Source: Shimia gijangensis | GTDB lineage: Bacteria > Pseudomonadota > Alphaproteobacteria > Rhodobacterales > Rhodobacteraceae | Assembly (NCBI RefSeq): GCF_900142085.1 | Contig: NZ_FQZQ01000027.1 | Location: forward strand, 1 to 53,760 | Reading direction: 5' to 3' | DNA length: 53,760 nt | Shown here: one piece after another, positions 35,896 through 45,035 of the stretch | Numbering within the stretch: the stretch's first letter is position 1 | Layout: the number at the start of each line of letters is the position of its first letter | The notes under the pieces: model-generated | Seen by the model: the letters and a program-made list of their open reading frames with translations, nothing else | Databases searched by the model: none | What the model was told of the DNA's origin: nothing | Program-made: the position numbers and the translations under genes

Positions 35896-38016
35896 ATGAT
35901 TTACATTAAACACACCGAGGGTGCCGCTTTCATTGAGCTGAATGCCCCGCCAGTGAACGCTCTTGGCCTGAAGATGCGGCAGGCGCTTTCCTCGGCCATC
36001 CACGAGTTGGACGCCGATGAACAGGTCAAAGCTATCGTTCTATGCTCGGCTCTGCCGCTCTTTTGCGGCGGCGCTGACATCGTCGAGTTCCGTACCGGGG
36101 CAGTTTGGGACAAGCCGGACCTGCCAGACCTGTGTGTAACGATTGAAACCAGCAAAAAACCCATTATCGCCGCGATAGCAGGTCCCGCTATGGGTGGTGC
36201 GCTGGAGATCGCGCTTGCCTGTGATTACCGTGTCGCCACGCCGAATGCCGTGATGGGCCTACCTGAGATCAAACTGGGGCTGCTGCCAGGCGCCGGGGGC
36301 ACCCAGCGACTACCCCGGATTGCCGGGCTGGAAGCGGCAACGCGAATGATCCTCTCGGGTGATCCCGTGAAAGGCGAATATGCCCTGTCTTGTGGGCTGG
36401 TCGACGCACTATTTGAGAACGACCAGGATTTTCGCGCGCATGTTTTGGGTTTCGCCACCCGTGTCAGCCATGAGGGCGATCCGAAACGCAGTTGCGCGGA
36501 TATGACCGTCACACACCCTGATCCGAAGGGATATCTGACGGGTTTCCGAGACCAGATAGCGCACACGTCCGAAAACCTTGTCGCCCCTGAACGATGTTTG
36601 GTGTCCATCGAGGCTGCGTGCGAAATGCCGCTGGCCGAGGGGTTGGCACAAGAGAAGGCAGGTTTCGCTGAACTGCTCGACACACCTCAATCGCGCGCGG
36701 GGCGGCATCTGTTCTTTGCAGAGCGTGAATGCACCAAGGTTCCCGGCGTTACCCGTGCTGACCAACCACGTAGCATTTCATCGGTTGCCGTGATCGGTGC
36801 CGGAACAATGGGGCGCGGCATTGCCATCGCCTTTCTTCAGGCGGGGTATCGGGTCACGTTTCTGGAAACCACGCAAAGTGCGCTTGAACAGGGGCTGGAA
36901 ATGGTCCGGGAGCATTTCCAGCGCGCGGCCCAAAAAGGGCGGCTCAGTGCCGATCGGGCAGAGACCATCGTTTCCAACGCCACCGGGACGCTCAGCTACG
37001 GCGACCTCGCAGAGGCCGACCTGATCATTGAAGCGGCGTTTGAAAGCATGAATGTCAAACGCCAGATTTTCGCGAACCTAGACCAGCACGCCAAACCTGG
37101 CGCGATACTGGCCTCGAACACATCGACGTTGGATCTTGATGAAATCGCCGCGGTCACCTCCCGCCCGGAGGATGTGATTGGCCTCCATTTCTTCAGCCCG
37201 GCCAATGTCATGCGCTTGCTGGAGGTGGTGCGCGGCGTCAAGACCGCTCCGGATGTCATCGCAACGGCAATCACGGTCGCAAAGAAGATCCGAAAGCTCC
37301 CAGTCACGGTTGGCGTGTGCTACGGCTTTGTTGGAAACCGGATGCTGGAGCCATACTTTCGCGAAGGATCTCGTCTGCTTCTTGAGGGGGCGACGCCGAA
37401 ACAGGTGGATGACGTCCTTGAGAACTTCGGCATGGCCATGGGTATTCACGCGATGGCGGATCTGGCTGGGGTCGATGTGGGCGCCCGCGTGCGTCAGGAG
37501 CGGCGAAGTGAAATCGCACATGACCCCACATACCAGGCCGTGCAGGACATGTTGTTTGAACTGGGCCGACTGGGTCAGAAAACCGGGCGTGGAAGCTATG
37601 TCTACGAGGGACGGACACGGGTCGAAGACCCTGAGATGGTTCAAATCAGTTCCGAACTGGCGGACCTGCATGGCGTGAAACGCAGGGACATCGACGATCA
37701 GGAAATCCTTGAGCGATGTCTCTATCCCCTGATCAACGAGGGCTTTTTGATCCTTGAAGAGGGCATTGCAACGCGCCCGGGTGATTGCGACCTGATCTGG
37801 GTCAATGGCTATGGCTTCCCAAACTGGCGCGGCGGCCCAATGCACTATGCTGACGAGATTGGATTAAGTCAGATTTTGGAACGCATGACCCACTATCGGC
37901 AGTCGCTTGGTGCCTATGGTGAGATGTGGTTCACGCCTGCGCCTTTGCTGGAACAACTTGAAACCTCGGGCGTGACACTTGACGCACATTTTGATGCCAA
38001 AAAGGAAAAATCATGA
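35896..38016 (+). CDS. Bifunctional enoyl-CoA hydratase / 3-hydroxyacyl-CoA dehydrogenase (FadB/FadJ-like)
   Basis: A 706-residue fusion. The crotonase domain (residues ~1-190) has FCGGADIVEF for the oxyanion hole and both catalytic glutamates in GGALEIALACDY and GLPEIKLG. The NAD-binding domain starts near residue 295 with VAVIGAGTMGRGIAIAFLQAG, and the helical dehydrogenase C-terminus follows. It hydrates an enoyl-CoA and oxidises the resulting 3-hydroxyacyl-CoA. I chose ATG 35896, with GAGG upstream; a TTG at 35881 is five codons longer. The stop overlaps the thiolase start. Confidence 0.93.
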   Translation: MIYIKHTEGAAFIELNAPPVNALGLKMRQALSSAIHELDADEQVKAIVLCSALPLFCGGADIVEFRTGAVWDKPDLPDLCVTIETSKKPIIAAIAGPAMGGALEIALACDYRVATPNAVMGLPEIKLGLLPGAGGTQRLPRIAGLEAATRMILSGDPVKGEYALSCGLVDALFENDQDFRAHVLGFATRVSHEGDPKRSCADMTVTHPDPKGYLTGFRDQIAHTSENLVAPERCLVSIEAACEMPLAEGLAQEKAGFAELLDTPQSRAGRHLFFAERECTKVPGVTRADQPRSISSVAVIGAGTMGRGIAIAFLQAGYRVTFLETTQSALEQGLEMVREHFQRAAQKGRLSADRAETIVSNATGTLSYGDLAEADLIIEAAFESMNVKRQIFANLDQHAKPGAILASNTSTLDLDEIAAVTSRPEDVIGLHFFSPANVMRLLEVVRGVKTAPDVIATAITVAKKIRKLPVTVGVCYGFVGNRMLEPYFREGSRLLLEGATPKQVDDVLENFGMAMGIHAMADLAGVDVGARVRQERRSEIAHDPTYQAVQDMLFELGRLGQKTGRGSYVYEGRTRVEDPEMVQISSELADLHGVKRRDIDDQEILERCLYPLINEGFLILEEGIATRPGDCDLIWVNGYGFPNWRGGPMHYADEIGLSQILERMTHYRQSLGAYGEMWFTPAPLLEQLETSGVTLDAHFDAKKEKS

Positions 38017-39197
38017 GAGAAGCCGTTATCGTCTCAACCGCACGAACCCCCATTGGGGTTGCCTTCAAAGGTGCGCTGAACAACATCAAATCCCCTACCA
38101 TGATGGGGCACGCCATTCAGCACGCGGTTGAACGTGCAGGCGTGGACCCCGGTTCGATCGAAGATGTCGTCATCGGATCGGTCCTTACGGCGGGGACAGC
38201 AGGCATGAATGTCGCCCGTTTGTCGGCGCTGGCGGCGGGCCTTCCCAATACGGTGGCAGGACAGACGATCGACAGGCAATGTTCCTCCGGATTGATGGCC
38301 ATTGCGACGGCCGCAAAGCAGGTCATTGTGGATGGTCAGAATGTCTCCGTGGCAGGCGGGCAGGAAAATATTTCTACCCTGCAGAATGCCTATCTGAAAT
38401 GGGCGGGCGATGAGAAAGATCCAAACGTTATCGACCAATCTGAACATGCCTATATGCCGATGCTGATGACGGCGGAAAATGTGGCGCGGACCTATGGGAT
38501 CAGTCGTGACGCCCAGGATGAATACGCTGCACTTTCCCAAGGTCGGACCGCCCGGGCTCAGGCCGCTGGCGCGTTTGAAGATGAGATCGTCCCGATCACT
38601 GCGATTAAGCGGGTCAAGAACCGCGAAACCGGAGAGGAAACCCTGGAAGAGGTGACCTTGTCAAAAGACGAGGGCAACCGGCCGGGTACGACGGCCGAAA
38701 CACTCGGGGCATTGAACCCGGTTGTCGAAGGAGGACTGATCACTGCCGGAAACGCAAGCCAGCTTTCTGACGGGGCCTCGGCTTGTGTGCTCATGGAAGG
38801 CAAAATGGCTGAGCAACAGGGTCTCACACCGCTAGGTATCTATCGCGGCATGGCTGTTGCAGGAAACGCACCGGAAGAGATGGGGGTCGGCCCGATCTAT
38901 GCCATACCAAAGCTGATTAAGAATGCAGGTCTTCGCATCGAAGACATCGGCCTTTGGGAGCTTAACGAAGCCTTTGCCTGCCAGGTTCTCTATTGCCGCG
39001 ACCACCTTGGGATTGATCCCGAAATCTACAACGTGAACGGCGGTGCGATATCGATTGGCCACCCCTACGGCATGACAGGTGCGAGACAAGTCGGGCACGC
39101 TCTGCTTGAGGGGAGGCGTCGTGGCGTAAAATACGTGGTGACCTCCATGTGTGTTGGCGGAGGCATGGGGGCCGCAGCGTTGTTCGAAGTCGCCTGA
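38013..39197 (+). CDS. Acetyl-CoA acyltransferase (thiolase)
   Basis: A 394-residue thiolase. The nucleophile is C90 in RQCSSGL. The other active-site regions are GGAISIGHPYGMTGAR (His) and CVGGGMGAA (Cys), and the substrate-loop ELNEAFA motif is present. It cleaves a 3-ketoacyl-CoA with CoA to give acetyl-CoA, completing a beta-oxidation turn with the preceding gene. ATGA overlap with the upstream gene marks it as the last member of the coupled operon. Confidence 0.95.
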   Translation: MREAVIVSTARTPIGVAFKGALNNIKSPTMMGHAIQHAVERAGVDPGSIEDVVIGSVLTAGTAGMNVARLSALAAGLPNTVAGQTIDRQCSSGLMAIATAAKQVIVDGQNVSVAGGQENISTLQNAYLKWAGDEKDPNVIDQSEHAYMPMLMTAENVARTYGISRDAQDEYAALSQGRTARAQAAGAFEDEIVPITAIKRVKNRETGEETLEEVTLSKDEGNRPGTTAETLGALNPVVEGGLITAGNASQLSDGASACVLMEGKMAEQQGLTPLGIYRGMAVAGNAPEEMGVGPIYAIPKLIKNAGLRIEDIGLWELNEAFACQVLYCRDHLGIDPEIYNVNGGAISIGHPYGMTGARQVGHALLEGRRRGVKYVVTSMCVGGGMGAAALFEVA

Positions 39198-39325
39198 CCC
39201 CACTGAAATGAGTTCAAGCAGAGCGTTATCTGGTTGAGACATTGACATTCTGTCATCTGCGAAGGCCGCCATCTGCAAGCCTGCGTTTCATGTCGACCGG
39301 AATTGGTGATACCTCCTAAGGCGTT

Positions 39326-40339
39326 ATGACCAATGTCACGCCAACGATCCTTTCCACGGTTTCCAGCCAGTTTGTCGATGACTGGCTAGCGGCGCTGCGT
39401 GCCCTGTGCCCAGAGGCGCAGATGGCGTCGCTGCTTAGCCGGTCCGGTCTGAACGCGGATACGCGCTCGCCGAATGGTCGCGTCACGCTGGATCAGATTG
39501 TTTGCCTCTATCAACTTGCCTCCGCCCAGACCGGTGATGAGATGATGGGGCTTTGGAGCAGACCAATCCGGCCGAGGGCCCTGCAACATCTTCTGACGAC
39601 AGTGCGCGAAGCGACATCCTTGCCATCGGCGCTTTACCGGTTTTCGACCTTCTGGAACCTGCTGCTGGATGATTACCAGTTCGATCTGGATGATACTGAC
39701 AGCGCTTTGGTGCTGACCCTGAACCCGCAAGGCGACGTGCCCATTCAGCGGTTTGGGCATATGCTGATCCTCAAACTTGCCCATGGGCTCATGTCCTGGC
39801 TGGCCGGGCATGAGGTTCCGGTCAGGGGCGTTGATTTCGCGTTTGACCGCCCGGACTTTGATCTCGATTACGCGATTATCTTTCCCGCACCCTTTCAGTT
39901 TGGCCAGCCCGCCACCGCGATCTCGTTCGATCCGAATGCACTGGGTCCAGTGCAGGCGCGCAGCACAGCTGATCTTGACCGGTTTTTGCAAAACGCGCCG
40001 CGGGACTGGATCTTCACCTCGTCGCGGGAGCACACACAATCGCTGCGGGTGCGTACGTATCTGGGCCAAACAGGATGGGACGCGGCGACCCTGACCCAGA
40101 CAGCAACTGCCATGCACATGACCCCGCGCACCCTGATCCGCAGGTTGCACGCCGATGGGACATCGTTTCAGGCCATAAAGGACGCCCTGCGCCGCGACAT
40201 CGCGATCCGCGACCTGCAGGCAGGACGCAAAAGCGTCGAAGCCATCGCACATGATGTCGGCTTCTCCTCGGCGGCCAATTTTCACCGGGCCTTTCAACGC
40301 TGGACCGGCAGCACGCCAAGTTCCTACCGTCGCAGGTAA
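39326..40339 (+). CDS. AraC-family regulator with arabinose-binding-like N-terminus
   Basis: A 337-residue regulator. The N-terminal ~200 residues resemble the effector domain of the OruR/ArgR-like AraC subgroup. The C-terminal double helix-turn-helix spans ~240-335, with MTPRTLIRRLHADGTSFQAI and VEAIAHDVGFSSAANFHRAFQRWTG. It lies between the thiolase operon and the acyl-CoA dehydrogenase gene, both on the same strand, and probably controls one or both. Confidence 0.9.
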   Translation: MTNVTPTILSTVSSQFVDDWLAALRALCPEAQMASLLSRSGLNADTRSPNGRVTLDQIVCLYQLASAQTGDEMMGLWSRPIRPRALQHLLTTVREATSLPSALYRFSTFWNLLLDDYQFDLDDTDSALVLTLNPQGDVPIQRFGHMLILKLAHGLMSWLAGHEVPVRGVDFAFDRPDFDLDYAIIFPAPFQFGQPATAISFDPNALGPVQARSTADLDRFLQNAPRDWIFTSSREHTQSLRVRTYLGQTGWDAATLTQTATAMHMTPRTLIRRLHADGTSFQAIKDALRRDIAIRDLQAGRKSVEAIAHDVGFSSAANFHRAFQRWTGSTPSSYRRR

Positions 40340-40535
40340 CATGATCTGATTTTGTCACTTTTGGACAATGATCTGTCAGCACACGAGATAGAGCTTAGCG
40401 GGCCAGCTCGCTAAATCTTGCTGCAGAAAAGCACTCTCATCTGACGTTTCGCCTTGATAGCTCATCAATCCGGCCATCCGCGATTGCCGGGTTGTGGCGT
40501 CATCTGAGAATAATCACCCTTGAAAGGATCCGCCA

Positions 40536-41714
40536 ATGTCAGACAAACTCGCCACCATACTCCAGGCCGCACGCGACCACGCCGAGCAGGTCATCGCGCC
40601 CAATGTGGACGCCTGGAACGCCGCAAAGACATGGCCCCGGGATGCGTCGGACAAGGCCGGAGCCGCTGGCCTGACCGGCCTCTACGCCCCCGAGGAGTTT
40701 GGCGGTCAAGGCTTGCCGCTGGCGCAAGGCATTCAGGTCTATGAACAACTGGGACTGGGCGATGGTGCCTATGCCTTTGCCCTGTCGATGCATAACATCT
40801 GCACCTTCGCGGGCTGCGGTTATGGCACAGATGCTTTTAAGGAAAAGTGGGCGCGGGACCTGACTTCGGGGCGCAAACTGGCGAACTTTGCGCTAACCGA
40901 ACCGCAATCCGGATCGGATGCCACAAACATGTATTCGCGGGCCGTGATCAATGACAACGGCACATGGACGATCAGCGGTGCGAAGGCATGGGTCAGCCTC
41001 GCGACCGAGGCTGATATCTATTTCACCGTGGTCAAAACCAGCAATGAGCCCGGCCACCAGGATATGGCGATGATCGCCATTCCCGCCGATGCGCCGGGCC
41101 TCAGCTTTGGCCCGCTCTACGACACCCCGTCCTACAACTTCCTGCCTCTGGCCGAGATGTACATGGACAAGGTGGTGGTGGATGAGGCCAACATCATCCT
41201 GCCGATCGGTCAGGGCCTGCAAGGCTCGCTCATGGCGATTGATATCGCCCGTGTGTCGATTGCGTCAGGATGCTGTGGATTGATGCAAGCTGCACTGGAT
41301 ACGGCGCTGTCCTATTCCAAGAACCGCAAGATGTTTGGCGGCAAGAACCTCGATCTGGATGGGATCCAGTGGATGCTGGGCGAGGTGGCCACCGATCTTG
41401 AAGCCTCCAAGCTGCTTTATCGCAAAGCGGCAGAGGCGCTCGGCACGCCCGAGGGCCCACTGATGGCCGCCCATGCCAAACGGTTTGTGCCAGATGCCGC
41501 AGTGAAGGCTGCGAACACCTGTACGCAAGTGTTGGGCGGCATGGGTCTGCTGCAGCCTTATGGTCTGGACCGTTTGTCCCGCCTCGCACAAATGCTGCGG
41601 ATCGTGGACGGGACAACCGAAATCAGCCGCGTGGTCATTGGGCGGGCCCTGCAAAAACGAGCGGCGACCTTGCCTGATCTGCCAGTACCGAAAGGATTTG
41701 GTGAAACCGGCTGA
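40536..41714 (+). CDS. Acyl-CoA dehydrogenase
   Basis: A 392-residue FAD enzyme that makes an alpha,beta double bond in an acyl-CoA. FAD- and substrate-binding stretches [15 protein letters not shown] and SGAKAWVS and the C-terminal [13 protein letters not shown] are family features. At the usual catalytic-base position (E in the IYEGT motif of many relatives) it has D358 in [10 protein letters not shown]. An aspartate there is seen in some subgroups but may alter the chain-length range or the reaction. An AAGG ribosome site precedes ATG 40536. It would supply the enoyl-CoA substrate for the hydratase encoded 2.5 kb upstream. Confidence 0.93.
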   Translation: MSDKLATILQAARDHAEQVIAPNVDAWNAAKTWPRDASDKAGAAGLTGLYAPEEFGGQGLPLAQGIQVYEQLGLGDGAYAFALSMHNICTFAGCGYGTDAFKEKWARDLTSGRKLANFALTEPQSGSDATNMYSRAVINDNGTWTISGAKAWVSLATEADIYFTVVKTSNEPGHQDMAMIAIPADAPGLSFGPLYDTPSYNFLPLAEMYMDKVVVDEANIILPIGQGLQGSLMAIDIARVSIASGCCGLMQAALDTALSYSKNRKMFGGKNLDLDGIQWMLGEVATDLEASKLLYRKAAEALGTPEGPLMAAHAKRFVPDAAVKAANTCTQVLGGMGLLQPYGLDRLSRLAQMLRIVDGTTEISRVVIGRALQKRAATLPDLPVPKGFGETG

Positions 41715-41865
41715 ACATCCCCCGGTGAAGCGGAACCAACCTGAAAATCTCCTCTGAGATCGGTAAAGTCGAAAGTCCAGCCGCACACGTGCGGCCGGTT
41801 ACTCGAGATTGCAGACCTTGGTGCAAACGCAGCGGATTCACCCTTTGTCCTGTGTGGATGGCTCC

Positions 41866-42094
41866 CTTTTTGCAAGTCCTTTTTGTGATCGTCGTTTTGT
41901 CAGAAGCAGTCTTGTGTTCGGCCTGTTCGCGCGACGCACATGGCCGCTGGCCCTGATGGTTTCCACCAACCAAGTCCCATTCCGCATATCGAACAGCAAG
42001 CGTTCTGGACAAAGCTCGGGGTGTCTTGGTTTTTGGGCTGACAAAGTTCCATCACTTCATTGGTCTTGCAAACTCCTATTGTTTCGTTGGTCAG
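41866..42094 (-). ncRNA. Candidate bridge/seek RNA region of the IS1111-group element
   Basis: Non-coding sequence 3' of the recombinase on the same strand, inside the inverted repeats. In IS1111-group elements the guide RNA is encoded on this side. No clear fold was worked out by eye; the call rests on position, length and lack of coding signal. Confidence 0.4.
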
Positions 42095-43114
42095 TTAAAC
42101 CGTTCTCACTTTGTAAGGCTCATTCCGTGTCAGCACAGCCCAGATCATACGGGCAGTTTTGTTGGCCATGGCAACGGCGGCCACTCTGCTGGGCTTGCGT
42201 GAGAGGATGTCGGCAAGCCATGGATCAAATTTTTCTGGCTCTAACCTGATGGATCGGATGCGGGAGGTCATACCGAGAACCAATAATCGGCGTATGTATT
42301 GATCACCCATCTTCGAGATGTGACCCAGGCGTTCCTTTCCACCACTTGATCTATTAAGCGGTGTCAGTCCCAGCCAAGCGGCGAACTCTCGGCCGTTGTT
42401 GAACTGCTTGCCACTACCGACCGTCGCAACGATTGCTGACGCTGTAATTGGTCCTACACCCGGTATCGTTCGCAGCAACGCAACGCGTTTCTCGCTGTTG
42501 GCAATCCGCGTCATATGTCGAGAATGCCGCAGAATCTTGGCGTGTAGGAACAGCAGTTCGTCGCACAGATCGAAGACGACCTCTTGAGCGTCCATTGGCA
42601 GATTGAGCGGTTCGTCATTTATGCAGTCTTTGGCAAATTGCAGTGCGTGATAAATGCCTTGCGGCAAGATGATACCAAACTCGGCAAGCTGTGCCCGTAG
42701 CATGTTGATGGTCTGTGTCCGCTGCCTCACGATCAAATCGCGCGTGCGGTGGACAGAAAGTATCGCCTGTTGTTCCGGGGTCTTCACTTCGACAAACCGC
42801 ATCGTTGGGCGCGTCACCGCTTCACAAATGGCCGCAGCATCAACGGCATCAGATTTACCACGCTTGACGTAGGGCTTCACATAGGCTGGTGGGATTAGCT
42901 TCACGTTATGGCCCAGTTTGATCAGTTCTCGTGCCCAATGGTGGCTCGTTCCACAGGCCTCAATGCCGACCAGACATGGCTCAAGGCGTTCAAAGAATGC
43001 CAGAACTTGTGCCCGTCTCAGAGCTTGGTTGAATGCAACTTCGCCATTCTCATCAATACCGTGGACCTGAAAAACGTTCTTGGCCAAATCTAGGCCGATT
43101 GTTGTAATATGCAT
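42095..43114 (-). CDS. IS110-family recombinase
   Basis: A 339-residue DEDD recombinase. The N-terminal RuvC-like domain starts IGLDLAKNVFQVHG with the first Asp, followed by the Glu in GIEACG and the acidic GKSDAVDAAAI motif. The C-terminal Transposase_20 domain has LLRTIPGVGPITASAI and the RSSGGKERLG region holding the catalytic serine. It is full length with no stops, so it may be active. In this family target choice is guided by an RNA encoded by the element itself. Confidence 0.93.
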   Translation of the reverse strand: MHITTIGLDLAKNVFQVHGIDENGEVAFNQALRRAQVLAFFERLEPCLVGIEACGTSHHWARELIKLGHNVKLIPPAYVKPYVKRGKSDAVDAAAICEAVTRPTMRFVEVKTPEQQAILSVHRTRDLIVRQRTQTINMLRAQLAEFGIILPQGIYHALQFAKDCINDEPLNLPMDAQEVVFDLCDELLFLHAKILRHSRHMTRIANSEKRVALLRTIPGVGPITASAIVATVGSGKQFNNGREFAAWLGLTPLNRSSGGKERLGHISKMGDQYIRRLLVLGMTSRIRSIRLEPEKFDPWLADILSRKPSRVAAVAMANKTARMIWAVLTRNEPYKVRTV

Positions 43115-43200
43115 TGGGTGGCTCCTCTCATAAGCAGTTCATAGCAGCTGCACTATGGCGCATTGCGACGCCGTTTGATTCAGGAGCCATCCACCCCATC

Positions 43201-43266
43201 CGCATAGCAGACCTTAGTGCAGGACGCAGCTAACGGCAGGTTTGAGCCCAAACCGACAAATGCTGC
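43201..43266. repeat. 66-base dispersed repeat, copy A, beside the IS1111-like element
   Basis: It aligns without gaps to 51159-51224, with both ends identical (CGCATAGCAG and AAATGCTGC) and about 48 of 66 bases equal by hand count. A partial third copy (GCAGACCTTGGTGC) lies at 41818 on the other flank of the insertion sequence. The rest of 43267-43481 holds no gene I can support. Confidence 0.55.
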
Positions 43267-43481
43267 AATCAGCACGAACTGAAAATAGGAGAGGATTGCA
43301 GACATTCGCTGCGCTCTTCACCGAAGTCTGTGATGTGGAAAATGTTTCGTCCGGCTATGTAAGGTTCAAGAGAGCTAATAGCCTATCGCCGCCCCTGTCG
43401 TCCGGTGAACGGCAAGTCGGCCACACATCCACCGGACAGTCTCTGAACTGTGTTTTTAAGGTTCTGCTATCTCAAAGGCCA

Positions 43482-45035
43482 TCATACTTGATTTAACCGA
43501 ATATCAAACGCCTCTCGAATGACGGCATCTTTTTCGGCATTCAAATGTGTCGGGTGGTGGGTTTCGAGAATGCTGCGAGTGTAAGATCGCGCCCGGTCAA
43601 GGATGCTCAACTCTCCCTGCTCTTCCCATTCGGAAATGGTTTGGCGATCACTGAGTGCGGGATAAACGTATTCGCTTTCCATGACTTCAAGGGTCTGCGC
43701 CTCTCCCAGATAGTGACCCTCGCCATCGATATTGACGTCCGCAATAGTGTCAAAGGACAGGAGGCTGTCCGAAACCTCGACACCCCGGATGGTACGCAGA
43801 ATGTTGCCCAGCATGTCGTTGTCGATCACATAGCTTTCCAGCGAGCACCCCATTAGGCTGGCGTGCATGCCTGCGCTTTCGTGGATCATGGCCGCCCCGG
43901 CGTGACCGGCCAGGGCCACAGTGACACCTTTCTCAAAACCTGATTGTGCATCCGGGATTTTCGAATCCGTCATGCCCGCGGGAACGCTTGCCGGGATACC
44001 AAGGTGGCAAGCGATCTGGGCGACCGCCGCCGCCAGAACACTTTGCTCACCGGAGCCACCTGACATTGCCCCGGTGCGCAAATCGGCCACAAACGGCCAG
44101 GCGGCGAAGGTCAAAGGGCAGCCTTTTTTGACGGTGTTGGCGTATACGATACCGGCCAAAGCTTCGGCGGTGCTCTGCGCGACGGATCCGGCCAAAGGCG
44201 CCGGCGAGGTGGCCCCGGCTTGTGTCGCCGACGCGATCATGATCGGAAAGCCCTGACGGATCGCTTCTTCCTTGATAATGCAGCGTTCATAAGCAAAGCG
44301 CAGCGGCGGAACGCCTGCACCCTGAACCGTATGTGCGATTGGTGTCTCGAGAAACTGACCTTCGCGCCCCAAGGCTATGTCGCACATTTGCGCTACTGCA
44401 CGCACAGACTCAACAGATGACATCGACAGCCCAAAGGGCAGTGTCGTCCCCTTGAGCAGAGCATAGGCGGTATTGATGTCTTGCAGATAGTCATCTTCGA
44501 TATCACGCGCCACGGGAGAGCGGTAGCACCAATGAATATTGGGCAGTGTGTCAACAAGCCGAGCCATGTCATAGACGTCCTGAAGACAGGTTTCCCGATA
44601 GGATCCTGTTTCAGAATCCAGGATCATGACGGCCCCGCCAGCGGTGCCAAAGTGGGGTTTTCCGGCCGCAATTTCGATGGTTCTATCGGGTTCCTGGCCG
44701 TGTAACGTCCATGACTTTGGCGTGGCGGCAATGGCGTCTTCGACCATTGAACGGGGGATCAGAATTCGCCCGGCATCACTTAGGCGGGCGCCATTTTCTA
44801 ACATTTGTTTTGCGGCGGGGGGCAAATCACCGATCATGCCCATGCCCACGGATTCCAAAATGCGAAAGGCCGTATCCAGCACGGTTTGGACCTGAGTATC
44901 CGTAAGCGGACGATAGGCGCCTGCTTGTGGACCGTGAGGCGATCTTTTGACAACAGGGGAGGCGCGCTGTGCCACTCGGGCCATGCGGCCAGATGTACCA
45001 CGGCGACTGCGGCGGGCTTGAAGGGCTTCGGTCAT
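43482..45035 (-). CDS. MttB-superfamily (trimethylamine methyltransferase-like) protein, non-pyrrolysine
   Basis: A 517-residue protein of the MttB family. Recognisable stretches are HFGTAGGAVMILDSETG, PFGLSMSSVESVRAV and the conserved C-terminal AGMHASLMGCSLESYVIDNDM. The frame is open throughout, with no in-frame TAG, so it is a non-pyrrolysine member. Characterised members move a methyl group from a quaternary amine such as glycine betaine to a corrinoid protein. No corrinoid protein or MtbA-like gene is in this window, so the acceptor is unknown. Its ATG overlaps the stop of the upstream flavoprotein gene (45032-45035), making a coupled pair. Confidence 0.88.
   Translation of the reverse strand: MTEALQARRSRRGTSGRMARVAQRASPVVKRSPHGPQAGAYRPLTDTQVQTVLDTAFRILESVGMGMIGDLPPAAKQMLENGARLSDAGRILIPRSMVEDAIAATPKSWTLHGQEPDRTIEIAAGKPHFGTAGGAVMILDSETGSYRETCLQDVYDMARLVDTLPNIHWCYRSPVARDIEDDYLQDINTAYALLKGTTLPFGLSMSSVESVRAVAQMCDIALGREGQFLETPIAHTVQGAGVPPLRFAYERCIIKEEAIRQGFPIMIASATQAGATSPAPLAGSVAQSTAEALAGIVYANTVKKGCPLTFAAWPFVADLRTGAMSGGSGEQSVLAAAVAQIACHLGIPASVPAGMTDSKIPDAQSGFEKGVTVALAGHAGAAMIHESAGMHASLMGCSLESYVIDNDMLGNILRTIRGVEVSDSLLSFDTIADVNIDGEGHYLGEAQTLEVMESEYVYPALSDRQTISEWEEQGELSILDRARSYTRSILETHHPTHLNAEKDAVIREAFDIRLNQV

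Larger units (their letters stand above)
41850..43198 (-). mobile_element. IS110-family, IS1111-group insertion sequence, apparently complete
   Basis: About 1.35 kb carrying one intact recombinase gene. Twelve-base subterminal inverted repeats lie at 41854-41865 (GTGGATGGCTCC) and 43183-43194 (its exact complement). Subterminal repeats are the mark of the IS1111 group. The non-coding part 3' of the recombinase (~230 bases) is much longer than the part 5' of it (~70 bases). Exact ends are uncertain by a few bases. It separates the acyl-CoA dehydrogenase gene from the MttB locus. Confidence 0.78.

Noticed and set aside
41780..41795. GCCGCA-CACG-TGCGGC hairpin as terminator of the acyl-CoA dehydrogenase gene
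   Set aside because: Short stem with no T run; too weak to list.
43482..45035. Pyrrolysine-type MttB
   Set aside because: The frame has no in-frame TAG; it is continuous, so it is a non-pyrrolysine member.
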